The translations under genes were made by a program, and so were the position numbers. A stretch of 64,000 bases of DNA, taken from contig NZ_JH393257.1 in NCBI RefSeq assembly GCF_000236035.1, positions 124,397-188,396 on the forward strand, read 5' to 3'. Position 1 is the stretch's first letter. Each line of letters starts with the position of its first letter. Source of the DNA: Vreelandella boliviensis LC1. GTDB lineage: Bacteria; Pseudomonadota; Gammaproteobacteria; Pseudomonadales; Halomonadaceae. Below the pieces are notes generated by a model. It made no database searches and was not told the origin of the DNA. It saw only the letters and a list, made by a program, of their open reading frames with translations. This document shows, in pieces, positions 45,228 through 53,878 of the stretch.

Positions 45228-47186
45228 TTAGTCCAAAGCATGATAGGTTGGCGATAAATCGAACTTTCTTTTGCGAAACTCCCGCGTATCGATGCCCCAT
45301 TTATTCAGACGCGAGGCAAGCGTAGTGGGCTTGATGCCAAGCAGCTCCGCCGCACCTCCTGCTCCTGAAACTTTACCTCCCGCCCGCTCCAGAGCGGCAA
45401 TCGTGCTCTCCCGCTGGCGCTGGCCCAGCGCATGTTCGGTCATCAGCGGTGTTTCACTTTTCTCCACGCTGGCCTGGGCTGACACGGGCGCCGGACGAGT
45501 ACGACCTATCGTACGCGGAGGCTCACCCAACAGCAGGTCATCAAACATCAAGCGCCGATCCTGGGTCACGATCACTTGGCGCTCAATGATGTTCTCCAGT
45601 TCTCGTATGTTCCCCGGCCATGGGTAGCGCTGAAGAATTTCCAATTGGGCGGGGGGAATGCGCACTCCCGGCTTATTAAATTTCAGGCAGGCACGCTGTA
45701 GAAAGTGACGCGCCAACAGCGGTACGTCTTCTATTCGTTTGCGCAACGGTACCGAATCAATCGGGAACACGTTGAGCCGGAAATAGAGATCCTCACGAAA
45801 GTGCCCCTCGTCGATCATGTCACGCAGTTCGCGGTTAGTAGCAGCAATCACCCGAACATCTACCTCGCGGGTACGGTTATCGCCCACCCGCTCAAACTGC
45901 TGATCCTGCAATACCCGCAGCAACTTACTCTGCAACTCCAGGGGAATTTCACCGACTTCATCCAAAAATAGCGTGCCGCCGTGAGCAAGCTCGAAGCGCC
46001 CTGGACGATCCTGTACCGCGCCGGTAAAGGCGCCTTTGACATGGCCAAAAAACTCGCTCTCAAAAAGGTCTCGGGGAATAGCCGCACAGTTCACCCGGAT
46101 CAGCGGTCGATCACTGCGCGAGTTACCGGCATGAATGGCGCGGGCAATCAGCTCTTTGCCGGTACCCGACTCGCCGCTGATCAGCACGTTGGCGCTAGTC
46201 GGTGCAACCAGCTCAATCTGTTGGATCAGTTTTGCCACCGCCGGGCTATTGCCGACAATATCGCGATGGTTAAGCTCCGCTTTTATCTCTTCTTGAAGGT
46301 ACTCATTCTCCAGCTCCAGACGCTGCTTGAGTGACTCCACCTCTGCAAGGGCATCACGCAACTGCTGCTCAGCGCGCTTGCGCTCGCGAATATCGCGAAA
46401 TAGCACCACTGCCCCAACCAAACGACCCATTTCAAAAATGGGGGTGCTGGTGTACTCAACAGGAATCGCCTCGCCATTTTTATGCCAGAAGACTTCGTTA
46501 TCGACATGATGCACCTGGCCGTCGCTAAACGAGGCGTGAATAGGGCACTGCTGCACTGGAAAATGGCTGCCGTCAGCGTGAGTATGGTGGAACATGAGGT
46601 GTGCGTCGTGGCCCACCATATCCTCGGTACTCCAGCCCAGAATGCGCTCAGCGGCGGGGTTAACAAAGGTGGTTTTACCCTCGGCATCCAGACCATAAAT
46701 GCCCTCACCGGCCGCGCTAAGAATCAGCTGGTTCTGCTTCTCAATGCGCTCAAATACCTGTTCGACTCGCTGCCAGCCCACTTCACCCTGGCGGTGCTGG
46801 CGGCCCAGCTCTGCTTTTGCCCGCCGCTGTTCGGCTTTATTACGATCAATCAGCGTTAATAGCAGCTGTTCAGTATCGTCGATGCACTGGGCATAAACCT
46901 CCACCCGGTAGGGCTGGCGCAGCATATCGAGTATCACCAAGTCATCCGTCCAGGCGGTTTTTTGGTCCAACGCCTCATCGGTAAAGCTGACCCATAGCGG
47001 CAGTGAAGCACTCAAACGATGACTAAAAGGCGCCTTTAGAGGGAGTGCTTCATCAATATTGAGCATCTCGCAGGCGGCAGGGTTAGCACCCAGTAGCTGA
47101 TCGGCAAAAGGGTCGACCACGATCATCGCCAGGGGTGAGAAGCCGCCCATCAAGGCTGCGGTGTGAGTGCGTTCTTGCTCATCCAT
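45228..47186 (-). CDS. PAS-containing sigma-54-dependent transcriptional activator
   Basis: This 652-aa enhancer-binding protein should drive sigma-54 promoters. A PAS-like domain lies at about 10-110, a second at about 145-265 (ILSAAGEGIYGLDAEG...NGEAIPVEYTSTPIF), then a coiled-coil linker. The AAA+ domain (about 310-540) has Walker A GESGTGKE, the sigma-54 contact loop GAFTGA and LFLDEVGEIP. A Fis-type helix-turn-helix ends the protein (GGAAELLGIKPTTLASRLNKWG). The start at 47186 has GAGG seven bases upstream; an ATG at 47192 is also possible. It is divergent from the FNT channel and cyanase genes and is their probable activator. What the PAS domains sense is unknown. Confidence 0.9.
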   Translation of the reverse strand: MDEQERTHTAALMGGFSPLAMIVVDPFADQLLGANPAACEMLNIDEALPLKAPFSHRLSASLPLWVSFTDEALDQKTAWTDDLVILDMLRQPYRVEVYAQCIDDTEQLLLTLIDRNKAEQRRAKAELGRQHRQGEVGWQRVEQVFERIEKQNQLILSAAGEGIYGLDAEGKTTFVNPAAERILGWSTEDMVGHDAHLMFHHTHADGSHFPVQQCPIHASFSDGQVHHVDNEVFWHKNGEAIPVEYTSTPIFEMGRLVGAVVLFRDIRERKRAEQQLRDALAEVESLKQRLELENEYLQEEIKAELNHRDIVGNSPAVAKLIQQIELVAPTSANVLISGESGTGKELIARAIHAGNSRSDRPLIRVNCAAIPRDLFESEFFGHVKGAFTGAVQDRPGRFELAHGGTLFLDEVGEIPLELQSKLLRVLQDQQFERVGDNRTREVDVRVIAATNRELRDMIDEGHFREDLYFRLNVFPIDSVPLRKRIEDVPLLARHFLQRACLKFNKPGVRIPPAQLEILQRYPWPGNIRELENIIERQVIVTQDRRLMFDDLLLGEPPRTIGRTRPAPVSAQASVEKSETPLMTEHALGQRQRESTIAALERAGGKVSGAGGAAELLGIKPTTLASRLNKWGIDTREFRKRKFDLSPTYHALD

Positions 47187-47242
47187 TGGCATACCTCATG
47201 GCTCAAGGTGTTCTCTCCTTAACCATTCAATTCCCGCGCCAC

Positions 47243-47297
47243 TTACGGCATTTCGTAAATAAAACAACGAAATATCGTTAATTACGATTTTCCGTAA
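47243..47297. promoter_or_regulatory. Three palindromic upstream activator sites
   Basis: TTACGGCATTTCGTAA (47243-47258) and TTACGATTTTCCGTAA (47282-47297) share TTACG-N6-CGTAA. Between them AACGAAATATCGTT (47266-47279) is a palindrome of different sequence but similar half-sites. They lie 80-135 bp upstream of the -24/-12 element, the normal range for a sigma-54 activator. Confidence 0.7.
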
Positions 47298-47376
47298 CAC
47301 GGTGAGCACCTCAAAACATCTTCGAATAAATTAATTAATCCATTAAAAACAGATAATTAAAAACATTACGCGCGGG

Positions 47377-47393
47377 TTGGCACGCAAATAGCA
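47377..47393 (+). promoter_or_regulatory. Sigma-54 (-24/-12) promoter for the FNT-cynS operon
   Basis: TTGGCACGCAAATAGCA matches the RpoN consensus (TTGGCACG-N4-TTGCA) at all but one defined position, with exactly ten bases between the invariant GG and GC. Confidence 0.75.
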
Positions 47394-47554
47394 AAGGTTA
47401 GGTGGATAGTGCGATAGCGCCACACGCTTAATCTCTTTTGCACCAGGACGGCGCAGCCATCGGTTCTATTGCTCCTATTTATTGCTCTTAGCAGGAAACA
47501 CTAAAACTCTTGGGTTAGGCGTTAATTAACCGAAATGACACAGGAGACATACTT

Positions 47555-48367
47555 ATGTCTTATCTAATGCCCAGTGAATTTGTCACCAAGCTGGTGGACC
47601 AGGGTGAGTCCAAAGTCTATATGGGCACCCGGGATACGCTTATCCGTTCCTTTATGGCGGGGGCGACCCTTGCGTTGGCGGTTATTTTTGCCATCACTAT
47701 CGCGACCCAAACAGGCAACTTTCTGATCGGGGCGCTGCTCTTTCCGGTCGGCTTTGTGATGCTTTATCTGATGGGATATGACCTGCTCACCGGGGTTTTC
47801 ACGCTGGTGCCTCTTGCATGGCTCGACAAGCGGCCTGGCGTCACACTACCCCGAATGCTCAAGTGCTGGGCGCTGGTGGGGCTCGGTAATCTCGGGGGCG
47901 CCCTGTTTATTGCAACCTTCGGCTACCTGAACTTCACCATGGGCGGCACTGAAGAGATCAACGCTGTCGGCCAAACGATGATGACCGTCGGTGAAAGCCG
48001 CACAGTGGGTTACCAGGAGGCGGGACTTGCCGGTTGGATCGTGCTTTTTCTGCGGGGCATGTTCTGTAACTGGATGGTATCCATGGGCGTGGTGGGCGCC
48101 GCCATCTCCACAACGGTTTCCGGCAAAATCATGGCCATGTGGATGCCGATTATTGTCTTCTTCTATCTCGGTTTTGAGCACTCCGTGGTCAACATGTTCT
48201 TGTTCCCGATTGGCCTCATGATGGGCGCTGACTTCACTCTGTACCAATACATTATGTGGAACGAAATCCCCACAGTACTGGGTAATCTGGTAGGCGGCCT
48301 GACCCTGGTTGGTTTGGTTCTCTACACCACCCACGTCCGTACTCAGCCCAAAAAAGTCTTTTCTTGA
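47555..48367 (+). CDS. Formate/nitrite transporter (FNT) family channel, candidate cyanate transporter
   Basis: This 270-aa protein has six transmembrane helices and the FNT fold signatures: LRGMFCNWMVSMGVV in the middle, GFEHSVVNMFLFPIG with the conserved pore His, and EIPTVLGNLVGG in the last helix. FNT proteins pass small monovalent anions such as formate, nitrite or hydrosulfide. AGGAGA precedes the ATG. It lies 61 bp before cynS in the same orientation behind a sigma-54 promoter. No nitrite reductase or formate gene is near, so cyanate is the inferred substrate. Confidence 0.9.
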   Translation: MSYLMPSEFVTKLVDQGESKVYMGTRDTLIRSFMAGATLALAVIFAITIATQTGNFLIGALLFPVGFVMLYLMGYDLLTGVFTLVPLAWLDKRPGVTLPRMLKCWALVGLGNLGGALFIATFGYLNFTMGGTEEINAVGQTMMTVGESRTVGYQEAGLAGWIVLFLRGMFCNWMVSMGVVGAAISTTVSGKIMAMWMPIIVFFYLGFEHSVVNMFLFPIGLMMGADFTLYQYIMWNEIPTVLGNLVGGLTLVGLVLYTTHVRTQPKKVFS

Positions 48368-48428
48368 ACCAAATCTAGTAGTCGAAAAAAGGGCGTCTCT
48401 CGCCCATCCACTCTAAAGGAGAACCATC

Positions 48429-48869
48429 ATGGATAAGCTCGAAATGCGTTATACCCTGCTCGCCGCCAAAGCACGTAAAAAAATGAGCTGGGATGATATC
48501 GGCAACGCGGTGGGCATGTCGCCGGTATGGGTGGCCTCCGCCTGCTACGGCATGAACAGCGCCAGCCAAGACATTGCCGATAAGCTTTGCGACACCCTCG
48601 GCGTAGAGAGCGATGTCGCCGAAGCCTTGGTGGCCTTCCCCACCAAGGCCTGGGATGAAGCAATCCCCCAAGACCCATTCATTTACCGCTTGTACGAAGT
48701 CGTCGGCGTTTACGGAGAGACTTTGAAAGACGTGGTACAGGAGAAGTTTGGCGACGGCATTATGAGCGCCATCGATTTCAGCATGGAAGTCGAAAAAATC
48801 GAAGACCCCAAAGGCGACCGGGTACTATTAACCTTGAATGGCAAATTTTTGCCTTATAAATCCTGGTAA
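48429..48869 (+). CDS. cynS: Cyanase (cyanate hydratase)
   Basis: CynS converts cyanate and bicarbonate to ammonia and two CO2. The 146-aa length and whole sequence match the family: an N-terminal helical domain (KARKKMSWDDIGNAVGMSPVWVASACYG) and a catalytic domain with Arg and Glu in YRLYEVVGVYGETLK and Ser in GIMSAIDF. AAAGGAG precedes the ATG. No carbonic anhydrase gene (cynT), cynX or cynABD is adjacent, and control appears to be by a sigma-54 activator rather than a LysR protein. Confidence 0.97.
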   Translation: MDKLEMRYTLLAAKARKKMSWDDIGNAVGMSPVWVASACYGMNSASQDIADKLCDTLGVESDVAEALVAFPTKAWDEAIPQDPFIYRLYEVVGVYGETLKDVVQEKFGDGIMSAIDFSMEVEKIEDPKGDRVLLTLNGKFLPYKSW

Positions 48870-48889
48870 AACGTAAGCCCTGTTAGGAC

Positions 48890-49732
48890 TCAGGTGAAGG
48901 ACTCAAGCCTCGCCACACTGCGTTCAACTGCCGAACGATAACCGGCACCGAATAGCAGCAGATGATTCAAAAGTGGGTAAAGCTGAAACAGGGCTTCACG
49001 CCTCGGCCAATCGGTCGGGGCGTCGCCGTTCCAGTAGGCGTCAAAAAATGCCTGTCCCGGCGAACCAAATAGCGTCAGCATCGCCAGGTCTACTTCCGGG
49101 TAGTGGCGATACACCGCTGGATCGATAATCGCTGGCCCCTTTGTCGTGAAGAGCACATTCCCGGACCAACAATCACCATGCAGCAAGCTGGGCGGTGCAT
49201 CCGGCAACCAGTGTTCTAAATCCTGGGCTAAGCGCTCGATACGCCCTCGCAGTTCGCTATCTAACAGCCCTTGCTGGTAACACGCTTCACATAGAGGAAA
49301 TAAACGCCGCTCGCGCTGGAAGGCCCGCCCGTCACTGAGCGGTGCATTGGGCTGGGGCGTGCGCCCAGAGGCATTATCCTGATGCCAGCCGTGGGCATCG
49401 CCAATCACACCGTGCAAGCCGCGCAGCCCTTCACCAAGCGCTGCAGAGCTCTGCGGCCCACAGGGCACTGTGTCCAGTGACTCAATGACCAGCCAACCCT
49501 CCGATAAACCTAGCACTTCCGGCACCGCAAGCTTTTCGCAGGCGCTGCGCAAAGCCTGTAGCCCCTCGGCTTCACCGCGCAGCCGCGCCGCATCGTCGTG
49601 CTTAATCACCACCTGCCCCTGTTGGGTCTCCAAGCGATAAACGGCAGCAATGTCACCCCCACTGAGCGACTGCAAATCGCCAGCGGGGGTTAAGTCGATA
49701 GATTCCAACAGTTGGCTCAGGGTGGCATCCAT
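48890..49732 (-). CDS. Fructosamine kinase family protein
   Basis: This 280-aa kinase-fold protein belongs to the fructosamine-3-kinase/ribulosamine kinase family, which phosphorylates glycated amines for deglycation. The catalytic loop SLLHGDCWSGNVLF and the metal-binding IIDPAVYRHYPEVDLAML are diagnostic. GGGAG precedes the ATG. It is downstream of the polyol operon on the same strand, but a strong hairpin lies between it and tal, so it may not share the transcript. Confidence 0.88.
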   Translation of the reverse strand: MDATLSQLLESIDLTPAGDLQSLSGGDIAAVYRLETQQGQVVIKHDDAARLRGEAEGLQALRSACEKLAVPEVLGLSEGWLVIESLDTVPCGPQSSAALGEGLRGLHGVIGDAHGWHQDNASGRTPQPNAPLSDGRAFQRERRLFPLCEACYQQGLLDSELRGRIERLAQDLEHWLPDAPPSLLHGDCWSGNVLFTTKGPAIIDPAVYRHYPEVDLAMLTLFGSPGQAFFDAYWNGDAPTDWPRREALFQLYPLLNHLLLFGAGYRSAVERSVARLESFT

Positions 49733-49764
49733 GAGACTTTCTCCCTGTACCTAAATGCATCACA

Positions 49765-49798
49765 GCGTCGGGGGTAGGGCGAACCCTAACCCCGACGC
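49765..49798 (-). terminator. Strong hairpin between tal and the fructosamine-kinase gene
   Basis: A 15-bp stem with one mismatch (GCGTCGGGGGTAGGG / CCCTAACCCCGACGC) closes a CGAA loop 27 bp after the tal stop. It lacks a T-tract but is very stable; it probably ends or attenuates the polyol operon. Confidence 0.65.
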
Positions 49799-49824
49799 GC
49801 TTCAGCCATGGATTCGCTCAAATT

Positions 49825-50778
49825 TCAGCCTAACCGCTTATCGATCAGGCTCTCTAACTCAAGCTGGTCGTCGTGGAAGCGGCGGATGCCATCGGCCAGC
49901 TTGTCGTTGGCCATGGCGTCTTGATTGTGGCCCCAGCGGAAGGCGGCTTCGCTAAGCGGCTCAGTAGGTTTGCCACTCCCTTCGCCCGCTTTGATTTGCG
50001 CAGCAACGCTACCTTCGGTGGCATCCAGTTCTTCCAGCAAGGCAGGCGAAATGGTCAGCCGTGGGCAGCCTGCCAGGGCAAGTACCTGCCCGGTATTACG
50101 GAAACTGGCGCCCATAACCACAGTGTCGTAGCCACCTTGGTTGGCACGCTCACAAACGCCTTGAACAAACTGAACGCCCGGATCGTTTTCCGGCGTGTAG
50201 TCGTTGCCGGTCTCTTTTTTATACCAATCGGTCACACGGCCGACAAAGGGAGAGATCAGAAACACTCCGGCATCAAAGCAGGCCTGGGCTTGGGCATCGC
50301 TGAACAGTAGCGTCAGGTTGCACTGAATGCCCTCACGCTCAAGCACCTCAGCGGCACGAATGCCTTCCCAGGTGGAGGCCAGCTTAATCAGCACACGGTC
50401 ACGTGACACGCCGCGGGCGTCGTACAGCTCGATTAACTCATGGGCCTTGGCAATGCTAGCCTGAGTATCAAACGACAAACGGGCAGCCACTTCGGTGGAG
50501 ACACGGCCCGGCACCACGGCGGAAATCTCACTGCCCATCGCCACCGAAAGGCGGTCAACGGCATGCTTGACTTGCTCTTCACGGCTGCCACCAGAGGCTT
50601 TGACGCTGCTCAGCTCTTCCTCAATCAGTCCTTGGTAACCGGCCAAACCAAACGCTTTGAGAATGAGCGAAGGATTGGTGGTGGCATCCTGAGGCTGATA
50701 ACGACGAATAGCGTCAAGATCACCGGTGTCGGCGACGACAAGCGAATGTTGCTTTAACTGTTGCAGCTGGCTGGTCAT
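49825..50778 (-). CDS. tal: Transaldolase
   Basis: Transaldolase exchanges a dihydroxyacetone unit between sugar phosphates of the pentose phosphate pathway. It has 317 aa like E. coli Tal[13 protein letters not shown], the Schiff-base Lys in [15 protein letters not shown], and [15 protein letters not shown] are standard. AGGAG precedes the ATG 34 bp after xylB. Its place directly after xylulokinase suggests it handles carbon from xylulose 5-phosphate produced by the same operon. Confidence 0.96.
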   Translation of the reverse strand: MTSQLQQLKQHSLVVADTGDLDAIRRYQPQDATTNPSLILKAFGLAGYQGLIEEELSSVKASGGSREEQVKHAVDRLSVAMGSEISAVVPGRVSTEVAARLSFDTQASIAKAHELIELYDARGVSRDRVLIKLASTWEGIRAAEVLEREGIQCNLTLLFSDAQAQACFDAGVFLISPFVGRVTDWYKKETGNDYTPENDPGVQFVQGVCERANQGGYDTVVMGASFRNTGQVLALAGCPRLTISPALLEELDATEGSVAAQIKAGEGSGKPTEPLSEAAFRWGHNQDAMANDKLADGIRRFHDDQLELESLIDKRLG

Positions 50779-50812
50779 AAAATCTCCTTGGTATTCGATT
50801 AATGCTTAATAA

Positions 50813-52303
50813 TCACTTCACGCCGCCATGACGTTGTTCAAGTGCTGCGCAATAACGCGCATAAATGGGTTGGTAGGCGGCCACACTTTCTGGTTGTGGG
50901 TCGGCCAACGACTTGGCATCCAAATGGACGAGCCGCTCACACAGAGCCTCCAGAGTGACGCCCTCTGAACGCTGGTCACACCAAGCCGCCTGTATTGCCG
51001 CGCCAAGCGCGGCCGCATCGGTAATCTCTGGGCAAATCACCTGGGTACCGGTAATGTCCGCTACCATCTGCCGCCATACGGGGCTGTTAGCGCCGCCACC
51101 GATCAAACGAATCTGGCTGGCCCCGGCGGTTAAATCACCCAACAGTTCCAGCCCATAGCGTAGCCCGAAAGTGGCCCCTTCCACCACGGCCCGACACACA
51201 TTAGCCTGGGTGGTATTCAGACTGGTCAGGCCAAGGAAGTCCGCTGCGGCGTCGGGTAGCATCGGCACTCGCTCGCCGTTGAAAAACGGCAATACGGTCA
51301 CGCCTTCGGCGCCTATTGGCGCGCTGGCTACCTTCTCGCCAAACGCCGCCAAGTCTAGGCCAAACAGCTCGCGTACCCGCGTAGTGGCTGAAGTGACATT
51401 CATCGTGCAGATCAATGGCAGCCAGCCGCCGGTGCTGGAGCAGAAATTGGCAACCATGGCGTTATCGCACTCAATAGGGGCAGCCGAGTAAGCGCACACG
51501 GTGCCTGAAGTGCCTAAACTCAGCGTGATTAGCCCTGGGGTAATATTGCCGGTACCAATGGCACCCAACATATTGTCGCCGCCGCCGGAGGAGACGACAA
51601 CCTGTTCGCCCAGCCCAAGTTCGCGGGCCACCGCCGGGCGCACAACACCGACCGACTCCTGGGCTTCCAGCACGCGAGGGAGTACCCGCTTGGGGTCTAG
51701 TTCTGGGGCTATCTCTGCAAAAACATCCAGCTGCCAGCAGCGCTTACGGGTATCGAAGTAGCCAGTGCCGGAGGCATCGCCCGCCTCGGTGACGCGTTCG
51801 CCGGTGAGCCAGAAATTAAGGTAGTCGTGAGGCAGCAGTAGGCTCTCGATGCGTCGATACGCATCCGGCTGCCGCTCCCGCAGCCAAGCGACTTTAGACG
51901 CGGTATAGCCGGTTTGCAGCACCAGCCCCAGCTTTTCTAAACAGCCTGCCTCGCCACCCAGGCGGGCAACTAAATCAGCGTTCTGGGCGCTGGTCTCGGT
52001 ATCGCACCACAGTTTGGCAGGATAGACCGGTACACCTTCGCCATCGAGGGCGACCATACCGTGCTGCTGGCCAGAGACTCCGATGCCGCGAACTTGGCTC
52101 GCCGAGACACCGGCTTTGTCCAATGCAGCAAAAAAAGCCTCTTTTAGGGCGGCTAACCACTCGGCGGGCGCCTGTTCGCGGCGACCATTTTCACCCTCTT
52201 CCAGGTGATGGGGGCGGCTTGCTTCAGCCAGAATCTTACCCCGCTCAACGTCTACCACCACTACCTTGGTACTCTGGGTACCGCAATCTACCCCGATATA
52301 CAT
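50813..52303 (-). CDS. xylB: Xylulokinase
   Basis: XylB phosphorylates D-xylulose to D-xylulose 5-phosphate. This FGGY kinase of 496 aa has the N-terminal phosphate loop YIGVDCGTQSTKVVVVD, GVSGQQHGMVALD, and the C-terminal IRLIGGGANSPVWRQMVADI. The ATG at 52303 overlaps the preceding dehydrogenase stop by one base and has AAGGA upstream. In a mannitol/arabitol context it phosphorylates xylulose made from arabitol by the adjacent dehydrogenase. Confidence 0.95.
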   Translation of the reverse strand: MYIGVDCGTQSTKVVVVDVERGKILAEASRPHHLEEGENGRREQAPAEWLAALKEAFFAALDKAGVSASQVRGIGVSGQQHGMVALDGEGVPVYPAKLWCDTETSAQNADLVARLGGEAGCLEKLGLVLQTGYTASKVAWLRERQPDAYRRIESLLLPHDYLNFWLTGERVTEAGDASGTGYFDTRKRCWQLDVFAEIAPELDPKRVLPRVLEAQESVGVVRPAVARELGLGEQVVVSSGGGDNMLGAIGTGNITPGLITLSLGTSGTVCAYSAAPIECDNAMVANFCSSTGGWLPLICTMNVTSATTRVRELFGLDLAAFGEKVASAPIGAEGVTVLPFFNGERVPMLPDAAADFLGLTSLNTTQANVCRAVVEGATFGLRYGLELLGDLTAGASQIRLIGGGANSPVWRQMVADITGTQVICPEITDAAALGAAIQAAWCDQRSEGVTLEALCERLVHLDAKSLADPQPESVAAYQPIYARYCAALEQRHGGVK

Positions 52304-53790
52304 CACAGTGTTCCTTTTGATGACGCCAGACCCTCTAGCGTAGCGCGTGCGCCACGTTCGTGCAGGGAACTTAGGGCCGCTAAATAGGCTTCAACAAAAC
52401 GGGTGCTGTCGATTAAGTCGCCAAACAGCTCGCGGTTTTCGATAAAGGCCGTTGGCCGCTGGCGGTTCTCGGCGGCTATCGCCATGAGCGGCGCTTTCAA
52501 GCGATCGACAATTTCAATGGGCTCGCCTTGCTCGTCTACTCCTTCAGCGTAGCGCGCCCAGCTGGCCACCACCGCGGCGCTGCGCTCTATCTCGCCACCT
52601 TGGGACAACTGCTGGCGAATCACCGGTACTAGCCACTTAGGAATACGGTCAGAGCTCTCGGCGCAGAGCCTTGCCAGGGTATCTTTGATTTGCGGGTTGG
52701 CGAAGCGCTCAATCAGCGTTAAGCGGTAGGTTTCCAAATCAACCCCCGGTACTGGCGCCAGGGTCGGCGTGCCCTCTTCGCGCATATAGCCCAGTAAAAA
52801 ATCAACGAATAGAGGATCTTGGCACACCTCATGGGCGTAGCGGTATCCGGCTAAATAGCCAAAATAGGTTAGCGCCTGGTGGCTGGCGTTGAGCAACCGC
52901 AGCTTCATCAGTTCGTAGGGTTCGACATCCTCCACCACTTGGACACCCACTTTATCAAACGCCGGACGCCCAAGGGGAAAGTGATCTTCCAACACCCACT
53001 GGGTGAAGGGTTCACAGACTACCGGCCAGACGTCCTCTAATCCAAAGCGCTGACTCAGTTCATCAATATCGGTGGGCGACGTCACCGGAGTAATACGATC
53101 CACCATGGCGTTGGGAAACGCCACCTCGCTGGCAACCCAGGCGCCTAACTCCGCATCCCGCGCCTGGGCATAGGCGCCAAACATACGTTTGGCCACATCG
53201 CCATTACCTTGAATATTGTCGCAGGACATCACGGTGAACGGCGCAATACCTCGCGTACGGCGGCGGGCGAGCGCTTCCACCACGAGTCCAAAGCTGGTGG
53301 AGGGCTGGGTAGGATTGGCAAGGTCGGCGCGCACCTGGGGGTTATCGAGGTCGAACTCGCCGCTCACCGGGTGAAAATTGTAGCCGCCCTCGGTCACTGT
53401 CAGCGACACAATGCGAATCTCTGGATCGGCCATCTGCTCGATCACTGCCTCGGTCTCTTCCGGTGCAAACAGGTAATTCACCATACTGCCAATGACCCGC
53501 GGCTCATACTGACCATCAGGGTGTTTCACCACCAGGGTATAGAGGTAATCCTGCGCTGCCAGCGCCTGTTGCATGCGTTTGTCGCCGGGCATCACGCCTA
53601 CACCTACAATCCCCCAATCCAGCGCTTCGCCCTGGTTCATCAGCGTATCCAGGTACATCGCCTGGTGAGCGCGGTGAAAGCCGCCTACCCCAATATGCAC
53701 AATGCCGGGTGTGAGCGTCTTGCGGTCATAGCTAGGTACGCCAACATCGGCGCTTAGATTGCCCAAGTTGTGGTTATTGAGTTGGGTCAT
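52303..53790 (-). CDS. mtlK: Mannitol 2-dehydrogenase family polyol dehydrogenase
   Basis: This long-chain NAD-dependent dehydrogenase oxidises D-mannitol to fructose; relatives also oxidise D-arabitol to D-xylulose and sorbitol. GIVHIGVGGFHRAHQAMYLD is the nucleotide-binding start, MSCDNIQGNGDVAKRMF is characteristic, and the catalytic Lys/Asn/His region is PYELMKLRLLNASHQALTYFGYL. It has 495 aa and resembles Pseudomonas fluorescens mannitol 2-dehydrogenase throughout. GGAG precedes the ATG. Confidence 0.93.
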   Translation of the reverse strand: MTQLNNHNLGNLSADVGVPSYDRKTLTPGIVHIGVGGFHRAHQAMYLDTLMNQGEALDWGIVGVGVMPGDKRMQQALAAQDYLYTLVVKHPDGQYEPRVIGSMVNYLFAPEETEAVIEQMADPEIRIVSLTVTEGGYNFHPVSGEFDLDNPQVRADLANPTQPSTSFGLVVEALARRRTRGIAPFTVMSCDNIQGNGDVAKRMFGAYAQARDAELGAWVASEVAFPNAMVDRITPVTSPTDIDELSQRFGLEDVWPVVCEPFTQWVLEDHFPLGRPAFDKVGVQVVEDVEPYELMKLRLLNASHQALTYFGYLAGYRYAHEVCQDPLFVDFLLGYMREEGTPTLAPVPGVDLETYRLTLIERFANPQIKDTLARLCAESSDRIPKWLVPVIRQQLSQGGEIERSAAVVASWARYAEGVDEQGEPIEIVDRLKAPLMAIAAENRQRPTAFIENRELFGDLIDSTRFVEAYLAALSSLHERGARATLEGLASSKGTL

Positions 53791-53878
53791 TGGTGCTCTC
53801 CGGACAAGGCCTACTTGGCGCTATGGGTATATTGGCAGGCAGGTAAACAGAATCGGTATTCGAGTCGTGGCTTAACCC

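Larger units (their letters stand above)
47187..47554. promoter_or_regulatory. Divergent regulatory region of the cyanase locus
   Basis: This 368-bp spacer holds three palindromic activator-site candidates near the regulator gene, an AT-rich stretch likely to bend (about 47320-47370), a -24/-12 promoter, and a leader of about 150 bases before the FNT gene. No coding frame is evident. Confidence 0.7.

Noticed and set aside
45228-48869. Interpretation of the FNT gene as a nitrite or formate channel
   Set aside because: It remains possible at the family level, but no nitrite reductase, formate lyase or formate dehydrogenase gene lies in the window and cynS is directly downstream; held as the alternative hypothesis.
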